From: Ch67 sp964491665
Lineage (GTDB): Bacteria > Pseudomonadota > Gammaproteobacteria > Pseudomonadales > Ketobacteraceae
Assembly (NCBI GenBank): GCA_964491665.1
Contig: CAZBII010000147.1
Span: forward strand, 1 to 11,689
Direction of reading: 5' to 3'
Length of the DNA stretch: 11,689 nucleotides
The position numbers and the translations under genes were made by a program. This document shows positions 1 to 7,861 of the stretch, piece after piece. The notes beneath the pieces were generated by a model. It did not search any database. It worked only from the letters and a program-made list of their open reading frames with translations, and was not told where the DNA came from. Within the stretch, counting starts at the first letter, position 1, and the number at the start of each line of letters is the position of its first letter.

Positions 1-407
1 CCCGCACACCGGTAGTCACCCGCATGGGCAGTGACCTGCTGAACAAATATGTGGAGCAGCTGAACAAAAGCATTCGCGGCTTCACGCCGGAAGCGGCGGC
101 CGCTGTCGAATCCTATGAATGGCCGGGCAACATCCGCGAAATGGAAAACAAGATCAAGCGCGCCGTGATCATGTGCGATCAGCGCAACATCGGCATTGCG
201 GATCTCGGCCTGCCGCAGGCGGAGGATATTTCCCTCAACCTGCGCACCGTGCGTCACGACGCCGAGCGTGCCGCCATCGTGCGTGCCATCAGCATGTCCG
301 ACGGCAACATTTCCGCCGCCGCCAAACTGCTGGGCATCACCCGTCCCACCCTGTACGACCTCATCAAGAAATACAGCATTCACGTAGCCGAAAACTGCAA
401 GGACTGA
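1..407 (+). CDS. prsR: PrsR, sigma-54-dependent PEP-CTERM response regulator (3' part only)
   Basis: This is the last 134 codons of a larger gene; the reading frame is open to the left edge (first whole codon at base 3), so the Met at 24 is internal. The visible part holds the end of an AAA+ sigma-54 activator domain, including the sensor-2 motif WPGNIRE (bases 120-140). A Fis-type helix-turn-helix follows (about bases 270-380, around NISAAAKLLGITRPTLYDL). The receiver domain and the GAFTGA loop would lie upstream, outside the window. The call of PrsR rather than another NtrC-type regulator rests on the next genes being prsT and xrtA, its standard partners. Family knowledge: PrsR works with the kinase PrsK and RpoN to switch on PEP-CTERM genes. 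The stop codon lies 3 bp before prsT, and the prsT ribosome binding site is inside the end of this gene. Confidence 0.9.
   Translation, partial: RTPVVTRMGSDLLNKYVEQLNKSIRGFTPEAAAAVESYEWPGNIREMENKIKRAVIMCDQRNIGIADLGLPQAEDISLNLRTVRHDAERAAIVRAISMSDGNISAAAKLLGITRPTLYDLIKKYSIHVAENCKD
399..403 (+). promoter_or_regulatory. Ribosome binding site of prsT, inside prsR
   Basis: AAGGA lies 7 bases before the prsT ATG and overlaps the last codons of prsR. Translation of prsT is therefore probably coupled to that of prsR, and it supports the ATG at 411 as the start. Confidence 0.7.
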
Positions 408-410
408 ATC

Positions 411-3029
411 ATGCCGCCACGCATTACCCGCGCCATCGCGATTGCCACTGCCCTGTTCCTGGTGGCCGGATGCGAGGAATCCGCCAAAACCAGTGACAAA
501 TCGGCAGAGGTCCTCAAGCGCGCGGAAAGCTACTTTGCCCAGGGCCAGTTCAATGCGGCGTCCATCGAAATCAAAAATGCGCTCAAGGAAAACGGCAACA
601 GCCTGGATGCGTATCTGCTGCTGGCGCGCGTCTATCTGCAGCAGGGCAATTACGCCGGCGCGGTGAAAGTGCTGAAAGCGCTGCCGCAGGACAACCTGGA
701 TGTAGTGGCGCTGCTGGCGGAAACCTATTACCACCAGGGCAAGTTCAAGTCCCTGCAGGCGGTGTTGCAGCCGCTGGAAAACCGCGACGACGCCCGCAAT
801 TCCGATGCCTTCCAGATGATGCTGGCGCGCAGCCTGATCCAGCAGAACCGCACCGACGACGCGGCCCGCATTCTCGACACGCTCGCCGGCCGCATGCAAA
901 AGCCGGAGCAGCAGGCCAGTCTGGAAGTCATCCGCTCGCGCATCTGGTTGGTGCGGCAGAATCCGGAACAGCAGGTGGCGGCACTCGACAAGGCGCTGGC
1001 ACTTCACCCAGCCAGCATCGAAGCCCTGCTCGAAAAAGCCCGTCTGCGCCTGCAGGCGGAAGACTATGAAAGCGCGGAAGACCTGCTGAGCCAGGCCCTG
1101 ATGGCGCTGCCCACCACCGACAGCATGACGCTGCAGCGCATGAGCATCCTGCAGGCGATGGTGTCCACCCTGAGCCGGCAGGGTCGCTCGGTGGAAGCGA
1201 TGGTCTATTCCAAGCTGATTGCCGACGCCAGCCCCAAGGCGCAGGAGATGCAGTCGGAATTCCAGTCGGCGGTGGACCAGCTCAAGAGCGGGAATGTGAA
1301 GCAGGCGGAAGAAACGCTGAGCCGTCTGTACAGCACCGAGCATGCTGCTGTGGCCGGTTCGCTGCTGGGTCTGCTGAAATTCCAGCAGGGAGAATTCCGC
1401 GAAGCCGCCCAGCTGTTCGAAGACACGGTCGATCCGGAAACAGCATCGCCGGTTACGCTGCGCGCCTACGCCGAATCCCAGCTGCGCCTGCAGAATCCCG
1501 CCCAGGCGCTGAAAGCCATCGAGGCCAGCGTGGCGGAACATCCGGACGATCCCGACATCCAGGGCGTGTATGGTCTGTCGCTGCTGGCCACCGGCAAGAC
1601 GGATCAGGGTATAGCCGTACTGAAAGCCGCGCTCAAGCTGGACCCTTCCCGCGCCCGTCTGCGTCTGGCGCTGGCCGACACCTTCAACCGCCAGGGCAAG
1701 CTGGAAGCCGCCGCCGAACAGCTGGAAGCCGCTCTGGCTGCCAACCCCGACGATATCGTCCTGCAGGAACGGCTGGTGAAGCAGTACCGCGCGATGAAGA
1801 AGGACGCGAAGCTGGCGGAACTCATCACCAAACTGTCGGGCTCGCCGGCGCCGCAGAGTCAGGCGCTGGCCGGACTGGCGTTGCTGGGTTCTGACCAGAA
1901 ACGGGCCGCAACCCTGCTGGACAAGGCCTATGCCGCAGCGCCTGCCGATGTGTCGGTGCTGCGTGCCCAGGTGGCGCGTTACGCCACCGCCCGCGATCCG
2001 CAGAACCAGCTGCGGTTCGGCAAGGAGCTGGTCGCACTCAATCCTGACGATCTGTTTGCGCTTTCCGCGATCGTGCAGGCCTACATCGCGCAAAAAGAAG
2101 ATACTGCCGCGCTGCGTTTCCTTGACGACCTCTCGCAGCAGAACGCCAATGCGTGGGGCCCGGATTTCGTGCAGGCCCAATATCAGATGGGACAGGGCAA
2201 AATTGATGTAGCGCTGAAACACGCCGAATCCGCCCTCGCCCGCTCCGCTTTCAACCCGGCCACCACCGCGCTGGCCAGCCGGCTCTACTGGCTGCAGGCC
2301 CAGCAGGAAGCCGCCAACCGCCAGTTTGCAAACGCCCGCGAAACCATCATGGACGGTTTGCAGATCGCGCCGGACAACGTCGAACTCATGCACCTGCTGG
2401 TCAATGTCGAGCTGGAAGAAAAGAACCTGAAGGCGGCGGACAAGCTGGTGGCCGAGATTGCCCAGACCGCACCGGAATCCCATACCGCCCTGGTGGCCGC
2501 AGCTGATCTGGCGCAGGCCCGGGGGGAAACGCAAGCCGCGCTCGAAGGCTACCAGAGCGCCTGGAAGCTGCAGGCCACTGATCGCGTCGGCAACCTGCTC
2601 TGGTCGCACATGCAGAAAGACCCGGCTGATGCCCGTGAAAAATTCCTGGCCGAGTGGCAGCAGCGTCTGCCCAACAGCTATCAGGCGCTGACCATCGAGG
2701 GTCTGTTCCGCCAGGAAAACGGCCGCGCCAGCGACGCCATCAACGTCTATCGCAAATCACTGGCCCTCAATCCGCGCCAGTCCGCCGTGCTCAACAATCT
2801 GGCCTGGCTGCTGCTGGAAGCCGGCGATCTGGCCAATGCGAAAAAACATGCGGACGAAGCGCGCCAGCTCAACCCGGACAATCCTTCCATTCTGGATACC
2901 TACGGCTGGATTGCCTTCAGGAGCGGTGACAAGAAGAGTGCACTGGAAGCGCTGGAAAAGGCGGCAACACTGCTGCCGGACAATCAGGAAATTGCCGGCC
3001 ATCTGGCCGAAGTGCGCAAAGCTCCCTGA
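411..3029 (+). CDS. prsT: PrsT, PEP-CTERM system TPR-repeat lipoprotein
   Basis: The 872-residue protein begins with a lipoprotein signal peptide: basic start, hydrophobic stretch and lipobox VAGC with the acylated Cys at residue 21. The Glu-Glu after the Cys gives no inner-membrane Asp+2 retention signal, so outer-membrane anchoring is plausible. The rest is almost wholly alpha-helical tetratricopeptide repeats, from about residue 35 (AESYFAQGQFNAASIEIKNA) to the C-terminus, where two repeats remain clear (SAVLNNLAWLLLEAGDLANA, then a YGWIAFRSGDKKSALEALEK unit). Length is close to the roughly 900 residues usual for this family (TIGR02917 type). Its job is not firmly known; TPR solenoids bind proteins, so a periplasmic scaffold for EPS export or PEP-CTERM sorting is the usual guess. 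It sits between prsR and xrtA, the standard position, with a ribosome binding site in the end of prsR. Confidence 0.93.
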   Translation: MPPRITRAIAIATALFLVAGCEESAKTSDKSAEVLKRAESYFAQGQFNAASIEIKNALKENGNSLDAYLLLARVYLQQGNYAGAVKVLKALPQDNLDVVALLAETYYHQGKFKSLQAVLQPLENRDDARNSDAFQMMLARSLIQQNRTDDAARILDTLAGRMQKPEQQASLEVIRSRIWLVRQNPEQQVAALDKALALHPASIEALLEKARLRLQAEDYESAEDLLSQALMALPTTDSMTLQRMSILQAMVSTLSRQGRSVEAMVYSKLIADASPKAQEMQSEFQSAVDQLKSGNVKQAEETLSRLYSTEHAAVAGSLLGLLKFQQGEFREAAQLFEDTVDPETASPVTLRAYAESQLRLQNPAQALKAIEASVAEHPDDPDIQGVYGLSLLATGKTDQGIAVLKAALKLDPSRARLRLALADTFNRQGKLEAAAEQLEAALAANPDDIVLQERLVKQYRAMKKDAKLAELITKLSGSPAPQSQALAGLALLGSDQKRAATLLDKAYAAAPADVSVLRAQVARYATARDPQNQLRFGKELVALNPDDLFALSAIVQAYIAQKEDTAALRFLDDLSQQNANAWGPDFVQAQYQMGQGKIDVALKHAESALARSAFNPATTALASRLYWLQAQQEAANRQFANARETIMDGLQIAPDNVELMHLLVNVELEEKNLKAADKLVAEIAQTAPESHTALVAAADLAQARGETQAALEGYQSAWKLQATDRVGNLLWSHMQKDPADAREKFLAEWQQRLPNSYQALTIEGLFRQENGRASDAINVYRKSLALNPRQSAVLNNLAWLLLEAGDLANAKKHADEARQLNPDNPSILDTYGWIAFRSGDKKSALEALEKAATLLPDNQEIAGHLAEVRKAP

Positions 3030-3042
3030 TGTCATTCAACCC

Positions 3043-3046
3043 GGAG
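3043..3046 (+). promoter_or_regulatory. Possible ribosome binding site of xrtA
   Basis: GGAG in the 30 bp prsT-xrtA gap lies 13 bases before the ATG at 3060, longer than the best spacing. No better in-frame start is seen (only ATT at 3051), so the ATG is kept. The gap has no recognisable promoter or terminator, which fits co-transcription with prsT. Confidence 0.45.
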
Positions 3047-3059
3047 CAGCATTGATCCG

Positions 3060-4559
3060 ATGACGGCACTGCAACTGAAGTCGCTGCAACGCATTCTGCT
3101 TTCATTTGTGAAATCGCCGGTCGCCGCGCTGGTCGTGCTGCTGCTGGTGTCCTGCTATCCACTGTGGCTGGAACTGTTTGCACGCTGGTCGGGATCGGAC
3201 GATCCCTATTCCCACGGCTGGCTCATTGGTCTGCTGGTGCTGGTGCAGCTGGCCGTGAAAAACGCGCAGCTGGAATACGAGCGGGTGTCGCCCCATTTTT
3301 GGCTGGCCCTGCCGCTGCTGGGAGTCGCGCTGGGAGCGCATCTGCTGAACCTGATCAGCATCCAGTCGGCGCAGGCCATTGCGCTGCCGTACGTGCTGGT
3401 ACTGGCGCTGTGGACCGTGCTGGGCTGGCGTGCCACGCGCACCCTGCTCTTCCCCGTGGGATTTCTGGTGTTTGCGCTGCCCCTGTGGCAACCGCTGGTG
3501 GGCGTCCTGCAAGCCATCACCACCACTGTGGCGGGCGCGCTGCTGGGTCTGGCGGGGATTTCGCTGGCCATCGACGGCAACATCATCACCATTCCAGCCG
3601 GTTCTTTCGCAGTAGCCGATGGCTGTTCGGGTCTCAAATACTTCCTCACATCCGCGTCGCTGGCCAGCCTGTATGCCTACTGGTTCGTTAAAGGACTGCG
3701 CCGGCAACTTCTGCTGGTGGCAGCCGGCATCTTTCTGGCGATGCTGACCAACTGGATTCGCGTGGCCGTCATTGTCATGGCCGGGCACCTGACCGACATG
3801 CAGCATCCGCTGGTGAAGGATCACAACAACTTCGGCTGGATTCTGTATGCCGTCAGCCTGCTGCCGTTCTACTGGTTTGCATACCGGCTGTCCGCACCGC
3901 CGGAAACGGATGCTTCCGGCAACACCGCTCGGACACAGGTGGTGACACTCCTCTCCCGCCGGGCCCTGCTACTGACCGCAACTGTGCTGCTGAGCGCGCT
4001 CGGACTTGCCAGCGCGCTCAAGCACGCGTCACACCCGGCAATACCGGTCTGGGAAACAGCAGCGCCGACATCCGCCGCCGTTCCACTGATTCCCTGGCAA
4101 CCCGCCATTCACGGCAGCCATCATGCCAGAGTGACACGCCATATCGCGCCGGGCCTCGCCACACCCGTCACCTTCATCCGCCACGAATTCGGCGCCCCCT
4201 GGCAGGATGAAATCCGCGATTACCGTGACGATTATTTTCCCGCGCCTTGGCATCTCGTCGACACCCGCGTCACCCGGATTCAACCGCTGGGCGAGATTGC
4301 CGTGGCCACCATTGCGCGCTCCAGCCGCCGTCATCAACTGGTGATGTACTGGTTTACCGTGGGAGAGCAGAACACCGTGTCGCTGAAGACCGCCAAACTG
4401 TTGCAGGCGCTGCATTTGCTGGAAGGGAAATTCGGGGCGTCGCTGACTTTCATCGCGACGGAATGCGCCAGTGACTGCACGGCGGAGGAAAAATATCTGC
4501 GGGAATTTGCCGGCGCACTGCAGTTGCGCGCACCGGCAACGCCGTCAACTGATGCGTAA
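3060..4559 (+). CDS. xrtA: Exosortase A (XrtA) with fused C-terminal EpsI-type domain
   Basis: XrtA is an inner-membrane cysteine protease/transpeptidase that cleaves the PEP-CTERM sorting signal of exported proteins. Residues 1-275 are a multi-pass membrane domain with the exosortase catalytic set: Cys189 in VADGCSGLKY, Arg234 in NWIRV, and His255 in DHNNFGW. A further hydrophobic helix lies at about 302-320. It is followed by a soluble, presumably periplasmic, domain of about 170 residues (330-499) like EpsI/DUF3485 (FIRHEFGAPW at 372-381, then RDYRDDYFPAPW). Two nearby cysteines, 469 and 473, may form a disulfide. The total of 499 residues is about 200 longer than an exosortase alone, matching the XrtA-EpsI fusion form. 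The gene follows prsT by 30 bp and its last 15 bp overlap the convergent amidotransferase gene. The EpsI domain's role is unknown. No PEP-CTERM substrate gene is present in this window. Confidence 0.95.
   Translation: MTALQLKSLQRILLSFVKSPVAALVVLLLVSCYPLWLELFARWSGSDDPYSHGWLIGLLVLVQLAVKNAQLEYERVSPHFWLALPLLGVALGAHLLNLISIQSAQAIALPYVLVLALWTVLGWRATRTLLFPVGFLVFALPLWQPLVGVLQAITTTVAGALLGLAGISLAIDGNIITIPAGSFAVADGCSGLKYFLTSASLASLYAYWFVKGLRRQLLLVAAGIFLAMLTNWIRVAVIVMAGHLTDMQHPLVKDHNNFGWILYAVSLLPFYWFAYRLSAPPETDASGNTARTQVVTLLSRRALLLTATVLLSALGLASALKHASHPAIPVWETAAPTSAAVPLIPWQPAIHGSHHARVTRHIAPGLATPVTFIRHEFGAPWQDEIRDYRDDYFPAPWHLVDTRVTRIQPLGEIAVATIARSSRRHQLVMYWFTVGEQNTVSLKTAKLLQALHLLEGKFGASLTFIATECASDCTAEEKYLREFAGALQLRAPATPSTDA
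4507..4539 (-). terminator. Inverted repeat just beyond the EPS operon end, weak terminator candidate
   Basis: The arms TTGCCGG (4507-4513) and CCGGCAA (4533-4539) are perfect 7-bp complements. After one mismatch two more G-C pairs can form inside. The repeat starts 5 bp past the - strand amidotransferase stop but lies within xrtA coding sequence. No T-run follows directly; a short ATATTTTT stretch comes about 10 bases later on the - strand. It could terminate the EPS transcript, or be chance in GC-rich coding DNA. Confidence 0.25.
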
Positions 4560-6521
4560 CATCGCCTGCTCCCGCGCCGGCTGACGCACGCCAAAGCGGG
4601 ACGCGAACTCCTTGATGAACAGATGGCAGATGGCTTGCGTCGACAGGATCGACACCACTGCCATGTTGTCGGCATAACTGCTGCTGCGACCGGCCAGCAC
4701 CTTCTTCAGCAGCAGCGACACCTTCTTCTCGTCGAAAACACCGAACTCGCGCAGCATGGCGGGGGCCAGCAACTCGTCGACATAGTCCGGCCGGTTCTCA
4801 TTGAAGAAGGAAGGAATGTTGGGCGCGCGATAGGGCTGCTTCACTCGGTACGCAATTTCCGGCGGCAGATACTGCGCCATCGCCTTGCGCAGAATGTATT
4901 TCTCCTGCAGCACCTTCATTTTCAGACGCGGATGCAGCCGGTTGGCGTATTCCATCAGGCGGTGATCCAGATACGGAAAACGGCCCTCGACGGAATGACT
5001 CATCAGCATCCGGTCACCCTGCGACGTCAGCAGATAGCAGGCCATCAGCGTCTTGATTTCCAGATACTGCGCCTTGTTCAACCAGTTCCAGTTCTGGAAC
5101 GACGCTGGCAGCGACGCAATCAAACGCTCCGCCACCGCATCCTGATTCTGCTCACGCACATTTTCGGAAAGGAACGCCTTGATCTTTCCGGTGGAACTCA
5201 TACGCGTCAGATGGGAAAACAGCGGCTGGTCACGATCATTCACGCCGATGCCAAAGAAGTGGCGCACAAATGAATTGGAGCCCTGCTGGTTGAGATCCAG
5301 ATAGGGATACAGCTTGGCCAGCAATGCCGCCCGCGCCGTGGACGCCGGTTGCGCGCCCCAGAAATGGCGGATCTTGGTTTCCTTGAACAGGTCGTAGCCG
5401 CCAAAGATTTCGTCCGCGCCTTCGCCGGTCAGCACCACCTTGTAACCATTGTCATGCGCCAGCCCCGACAGGATGCCCATCGGCACCGGTGCCGTGCGCA
5501 CGATCGGAAATTCCGTGTGCCACAGCGACGACAGAAATCGTTCACCGATATCCTGATTCTCGCAATGCACGTTCTTGTGCTCGGTCCCCAGGAATTTCAC
5601 CATGCTCATCTGGTGCGGCTTTTCATCATGACCTTCATCCGAAAATGAAATTGAAAAGGTCGACAGGCGCGTGTCCTTGAACTGCTTGATGACGGCGGCC
5701 AGGATCGAGGAATCCAGACCGCCCGACAGATAGGCACCCACCGGCACATCCGAGCGCAGCCGAATCCGCGTGGCATCAAACAGCAGCTCGCGAATGGTTT
5801 CGCAGGCGCTGTTCTCATCGGAAATGAAATCCGACGCTTCCTGCGGATACGCATGATCCCAGTACTGGCGCAACGTGAGCTGGCCCTGCCGGAACACCGC
5901 CAGGTAGCCGGGCGGCAGCGCCTTGATATCCTGGAACGGCGTCACTTCCGGCAGCGTCGTCCACAGTGTGAGAATTTCATTGATGGCGGCCGGATTGATG
6001 GTCGGCGATGTCGCCTGTGTTTCCAGAATGGCCTTGATCTCGGACGCAAAGATCAGGCGCCCCTGCTCCAGCTTGTAATACAGCGGCGCGATGCCGACCC
6101 GATCTCGCAGCAAAATGCATACACGGGACCGCAGATCCCACAGCGCAATCGCAAACTGGCCATTCAGCTGGTGCACGAAGTCGAGCCCGTACTCTTCATA
6201 CAGGTGAACGATGACTTCAGTGTCGCAGTGGGTATAAAAGCGATGACCGCGGGCGATCAGATCCTCCCGCAGCTCGACGTAATTGAAAATTTCACCGTTG
6301 AAAACAATCCAGACGGACTTGTCTTCGTTGTGAATGGGTTGTGTGCCTCCGCTCAGATCAATGATGCTGAGCCGCGTATGCACCAGCAGCGCGTCGCTGT
6401 CGTGGTAGTAGGCAGCGCCATCCGGCCCGCGATGGTGCAACTGGGCAGCCATGCGTGATGCCACGTTGACCGGACTGCCTTCAAACGGATAAGGACCGAT
6501 TATTCCCGCAACACCACACAT
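4545..6521 (-). CDS. asnB: Glutamine-dependent asparagine-synthase-type amidotransferase
   Basis: The 658-residue protein has the two-domain layout of glutamine-hydrolysing asparagine synthases. The N-terminal class II glutaminase begins MCGVAG, so Cys2 is the nucleophile after Met removal and fixes the start. Other glutaminase residues are visible: Arg50, the NGEIFN motif at 75-80, and DTE at 100-102. The synthetase domain has the ATP PP-loop SGGLDSS (266-272) and GEGADE (366-371). The family moves amide nitrogen from glutamine to an acyl-adenylate made with ATP. As last gene of the EPS operon, 24 bp after the barrel gene, it may amidate a sugar acid in the polymer rather than make free asparagine; this is inference. 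XrtA loci often carry an amidotransferase of this fold (TIGR03108), but GEGADE differs from the GDGGDE I recall for that group. A weak GGTGG lies 9 bases before the ATG. Confidence 0.88.
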   Translation of the reverse strand: MCGVAGIIGPYPFEGSPVNVASRMAAQLHHRGPDGAAYYHDSDALLVHTRLSIIDLSGGTQPIHNEDKSVWIVFNGEIFNYVELREDLIARGHRFYTHCDTEVIVHLYEEYGLDFVHQLNGQFAIALWDLRSRVCILLRDRVGIAPLYYKLEQGRLIFASEIKAILETQATSPTINPAAINEILTLWTTLPEVTPFQDIKALPPGYLAVFRQGQLTLRQYWDHAYPQEASDFISDENSACETIRELLFDATRIRLRSDVPVGAYLSGGLDSSILAAVIKQFKDTRLSTFSISFSDEGHDEKPHQMSMVKFLGTEHKNVHCENQDIGERFLSSLWHTEFPIVRTAPVPMGILSGLAHDNGYKVVLTGEGADEIFGGYDLFKETKIRHFWGAQPASTARAALLAKLYPYLDLNQQGSNSFVRHFFGIGVNDRDQPLFSHLTRMSSTGKIKAFLSENVREQNQDAVAERLIASLPASFQNWNWLNKAQYLEIKTLMACYLLTSQGDRMLMSHSVEGRFPYLDHRLMEYANRLHPRLKMKVLQEKYILRKAMAQYLPPEIAYRVKQPYRAPNIPSFFNENRPDYVDELLAPAMLREFGVFDEKKVSLLLKKVLAGRSSSYADNMAVVSILSTQAICHLFIKEFASRFGVRQPAREQAMLRIS

Positions 6522-6545
6522 AAAGTCAGGCCACCACTACAACTG

Positions 6546-7829
6546 TCAGAACGTCACCTGAAGGCCAGCGCCAACGGCATGCTGCTCGTAACTGGCAACA
6601 TCCAGTTCACGATTGCTTTCCTCACGACGCAACCAGACATTCGCCCGCAGACGCTCGTAGAAGTCGCGCTCGAAGCTGATGATGTAGCGCCGCGTGTAAT
6701 CCACCTGCTCGACCGGAATGGCATCGATATCGGTGCTGTCGTAGCGCTCGAAATCAAACTCGAAAGACGCCCGCATTTCCGGTGACAGTTCACGGGAAGC
6801 GATCAGGCCAATCCCTTTACGGATAACGTCAGTGCTGTCGTCTTCAGCCTGCTCTTCATCGAAATACAGATTGGTATTGATGCTGAACGAACCGGTGAAA
6901 CCGTAACCATATCCCGCCAGATAATGTGTGCGGGTCACCAGGGTGACATCTCCGGTTTCAATATCGGCCGGCGTCACCTGTCCGGTGGTTTCCACTTCGC
7001 CCGCCAGACCCACGCTGGTATCCGTCAGATCGCGATAGGCCTGAAAGGTCAGCGAGTGCGGCTCGGAACTCCAGTTCGCATCCGCCTGATACTGGGCGCC
7101 ATCGAATTTCTCGCCGGTCTCGGGTTCGATAGTGGTCTTTCCCGCCGCGACGGAAATGCTGCCGCCATTGATCCGGCGAGTGAATCCAACCTGGTAATTG
7201 GTTGTGTCGTAATCGCTCGCAACATCAAAATCCACCTGTTGCTGCGAGGCCTTGGCATTCAGATCCAGCAAGGGCGAAAGCGCATGCACCCATGTCAGAT
7301 CCCCGCCCAGCCGGTCGCTGTCGCTCTGGTCCGACTCACGGAATACCACCTTTTCAGCTTCAGCCGCCAGCGTCACCGTGTCGCGTGGCAGGGAAATCAC
7401 AGTCAGGCGCGGCGACGTCATGAACATGTCGCGCTGGTCGCGGTTGTCCGGCGTATCGGCGGATGAACTCTGTACCAGGGTCGTTTCGGACTGAACGGCC
7501 GAATACCATTCGAAACGGCGGGGCAGGAACGACAGGTTCAGAAAGGCAGTACCGTTGTAACTGGTCGTTGCGTCGTAGGACTCACGTTCATAACGTTCGT
7601 AATCGACGATGTAGTCCAGACCGTATTGATAAAGGGATTCCTGGTCGGCCAGGTTCGCACCCAGGTTCAGCGTTTCCAGCACGTCATTGCGCCGGTCGTT
7701 GGCCGTCAGATAGACGTTGTCGGTCCACTCGGTGCTGAGACCGCCGGAAATCCCCTTTTCCAGCGACAAACCAGGAGTCGCCACACAAAACAATGCCAGC
7801 CCCACTGAGGGGTATTTAACTCCACGCAT
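6546..7829 (-). CDS. Outer-membrane beta-barrel protein of the XrtA/EPS locus (TIGR03016-like)
   Basis: The 427-residue protein starts with a Sec signal peptide (MRGVKYPSVGLALFCVATPG, cleavage near residue 22). After this it is made of alternating polar/aromatic strands with Asp/Asn-rich turns, and it ends in ...GLQVTF. A C-terminal Phe in an alternating last strand is the usual outer-membrane barrel assembly signal. No transmembrane helix is visible beyond the signal. Family knowledge: XrtA loci carry a barrel-like outer-membrane protein at this position (TIGR03016), of unproven function. The frame extends upstream to a TTG at 7865, but the ATG at 7829 is preferred because GAGAGG stands 7 bases before it and the signal peptide begins there. 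The gap from the kinase-like gene is 32 bp. A role as pore for the polysaccharide is inferred. Subfamily assignment is less certain than the barrel call. Confidence 0.82.
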   Translation of the reverse strand: MRGVKYPSVGLALFCVATPGLSLEKGISGGLSTEWTDNVYLTANDRRNDVLETLNLGANLADQESLYQYGLDYIVDYERYERESYDATTSYNGTAFLNLSFLPRRFEWYSAVQSETTLVQSSSADTPDNRDQRDMFMTSPRLTVISLPRDTVTLAAEAEKVVFRESDQSDSDRLGGDLTWVHALSPLLDLNAKASQQQVDFDVASDYDTTNYQVGFTRRINGGSISVAAGKTTIEPETGEKFDGAQYQADANWSSEPHSLTFQAYRDLTDTSVGLAGEVETTGQVTPADIETGDVTLVTRTHYLAGYGYGFTGSFSINTNLYFDEEQAEDDSTDVIRKGIGLIASRELSPEMRASFEFDFERYDSTDIDAIPVEQVDYTRRYIISFERDFYERLRANVWLRREESNRELDVASYEQHAVGAGLQVTF

Positions 7830-7836
7830 AGGATAA

Positions 7837-7842
7837 CCTCTC
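7837..7842 (-). promoter_or_regulatory. Ribosome binding site deciding the barrel-protein start
   Basis: On the - strand GAGAGG is followed by 7 bases and then ATG (7829-7827). It is the best ribosome binding site in the - strand operon and argues against the upstream TTG at 7865, which would add 12 residues before the signal peptide. Confidence 0.75.
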
Positions 7843-7861
7843 GGATCCCGAGGTTTGATGA

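Noticed and set aside
3030..3059. Possible sigma-54 (-24/-12) or sigma-70 promoter between prsT and xrtA
   Set aside because: Neither a TGGCAC-N5-TTGC pattern nor a -35/-10 pair is visible in the 30 bases; the other intergenic gaps are equally short.
3102..3824. Open frame of 240 codons on the - strand inside xrtA
   Set aside because: It is extremely rich in Gln, His, Arg and Gly, as expected from reading codons of a membrane protein backwards, and it covers the exosortase catalytic core. No domain seen.
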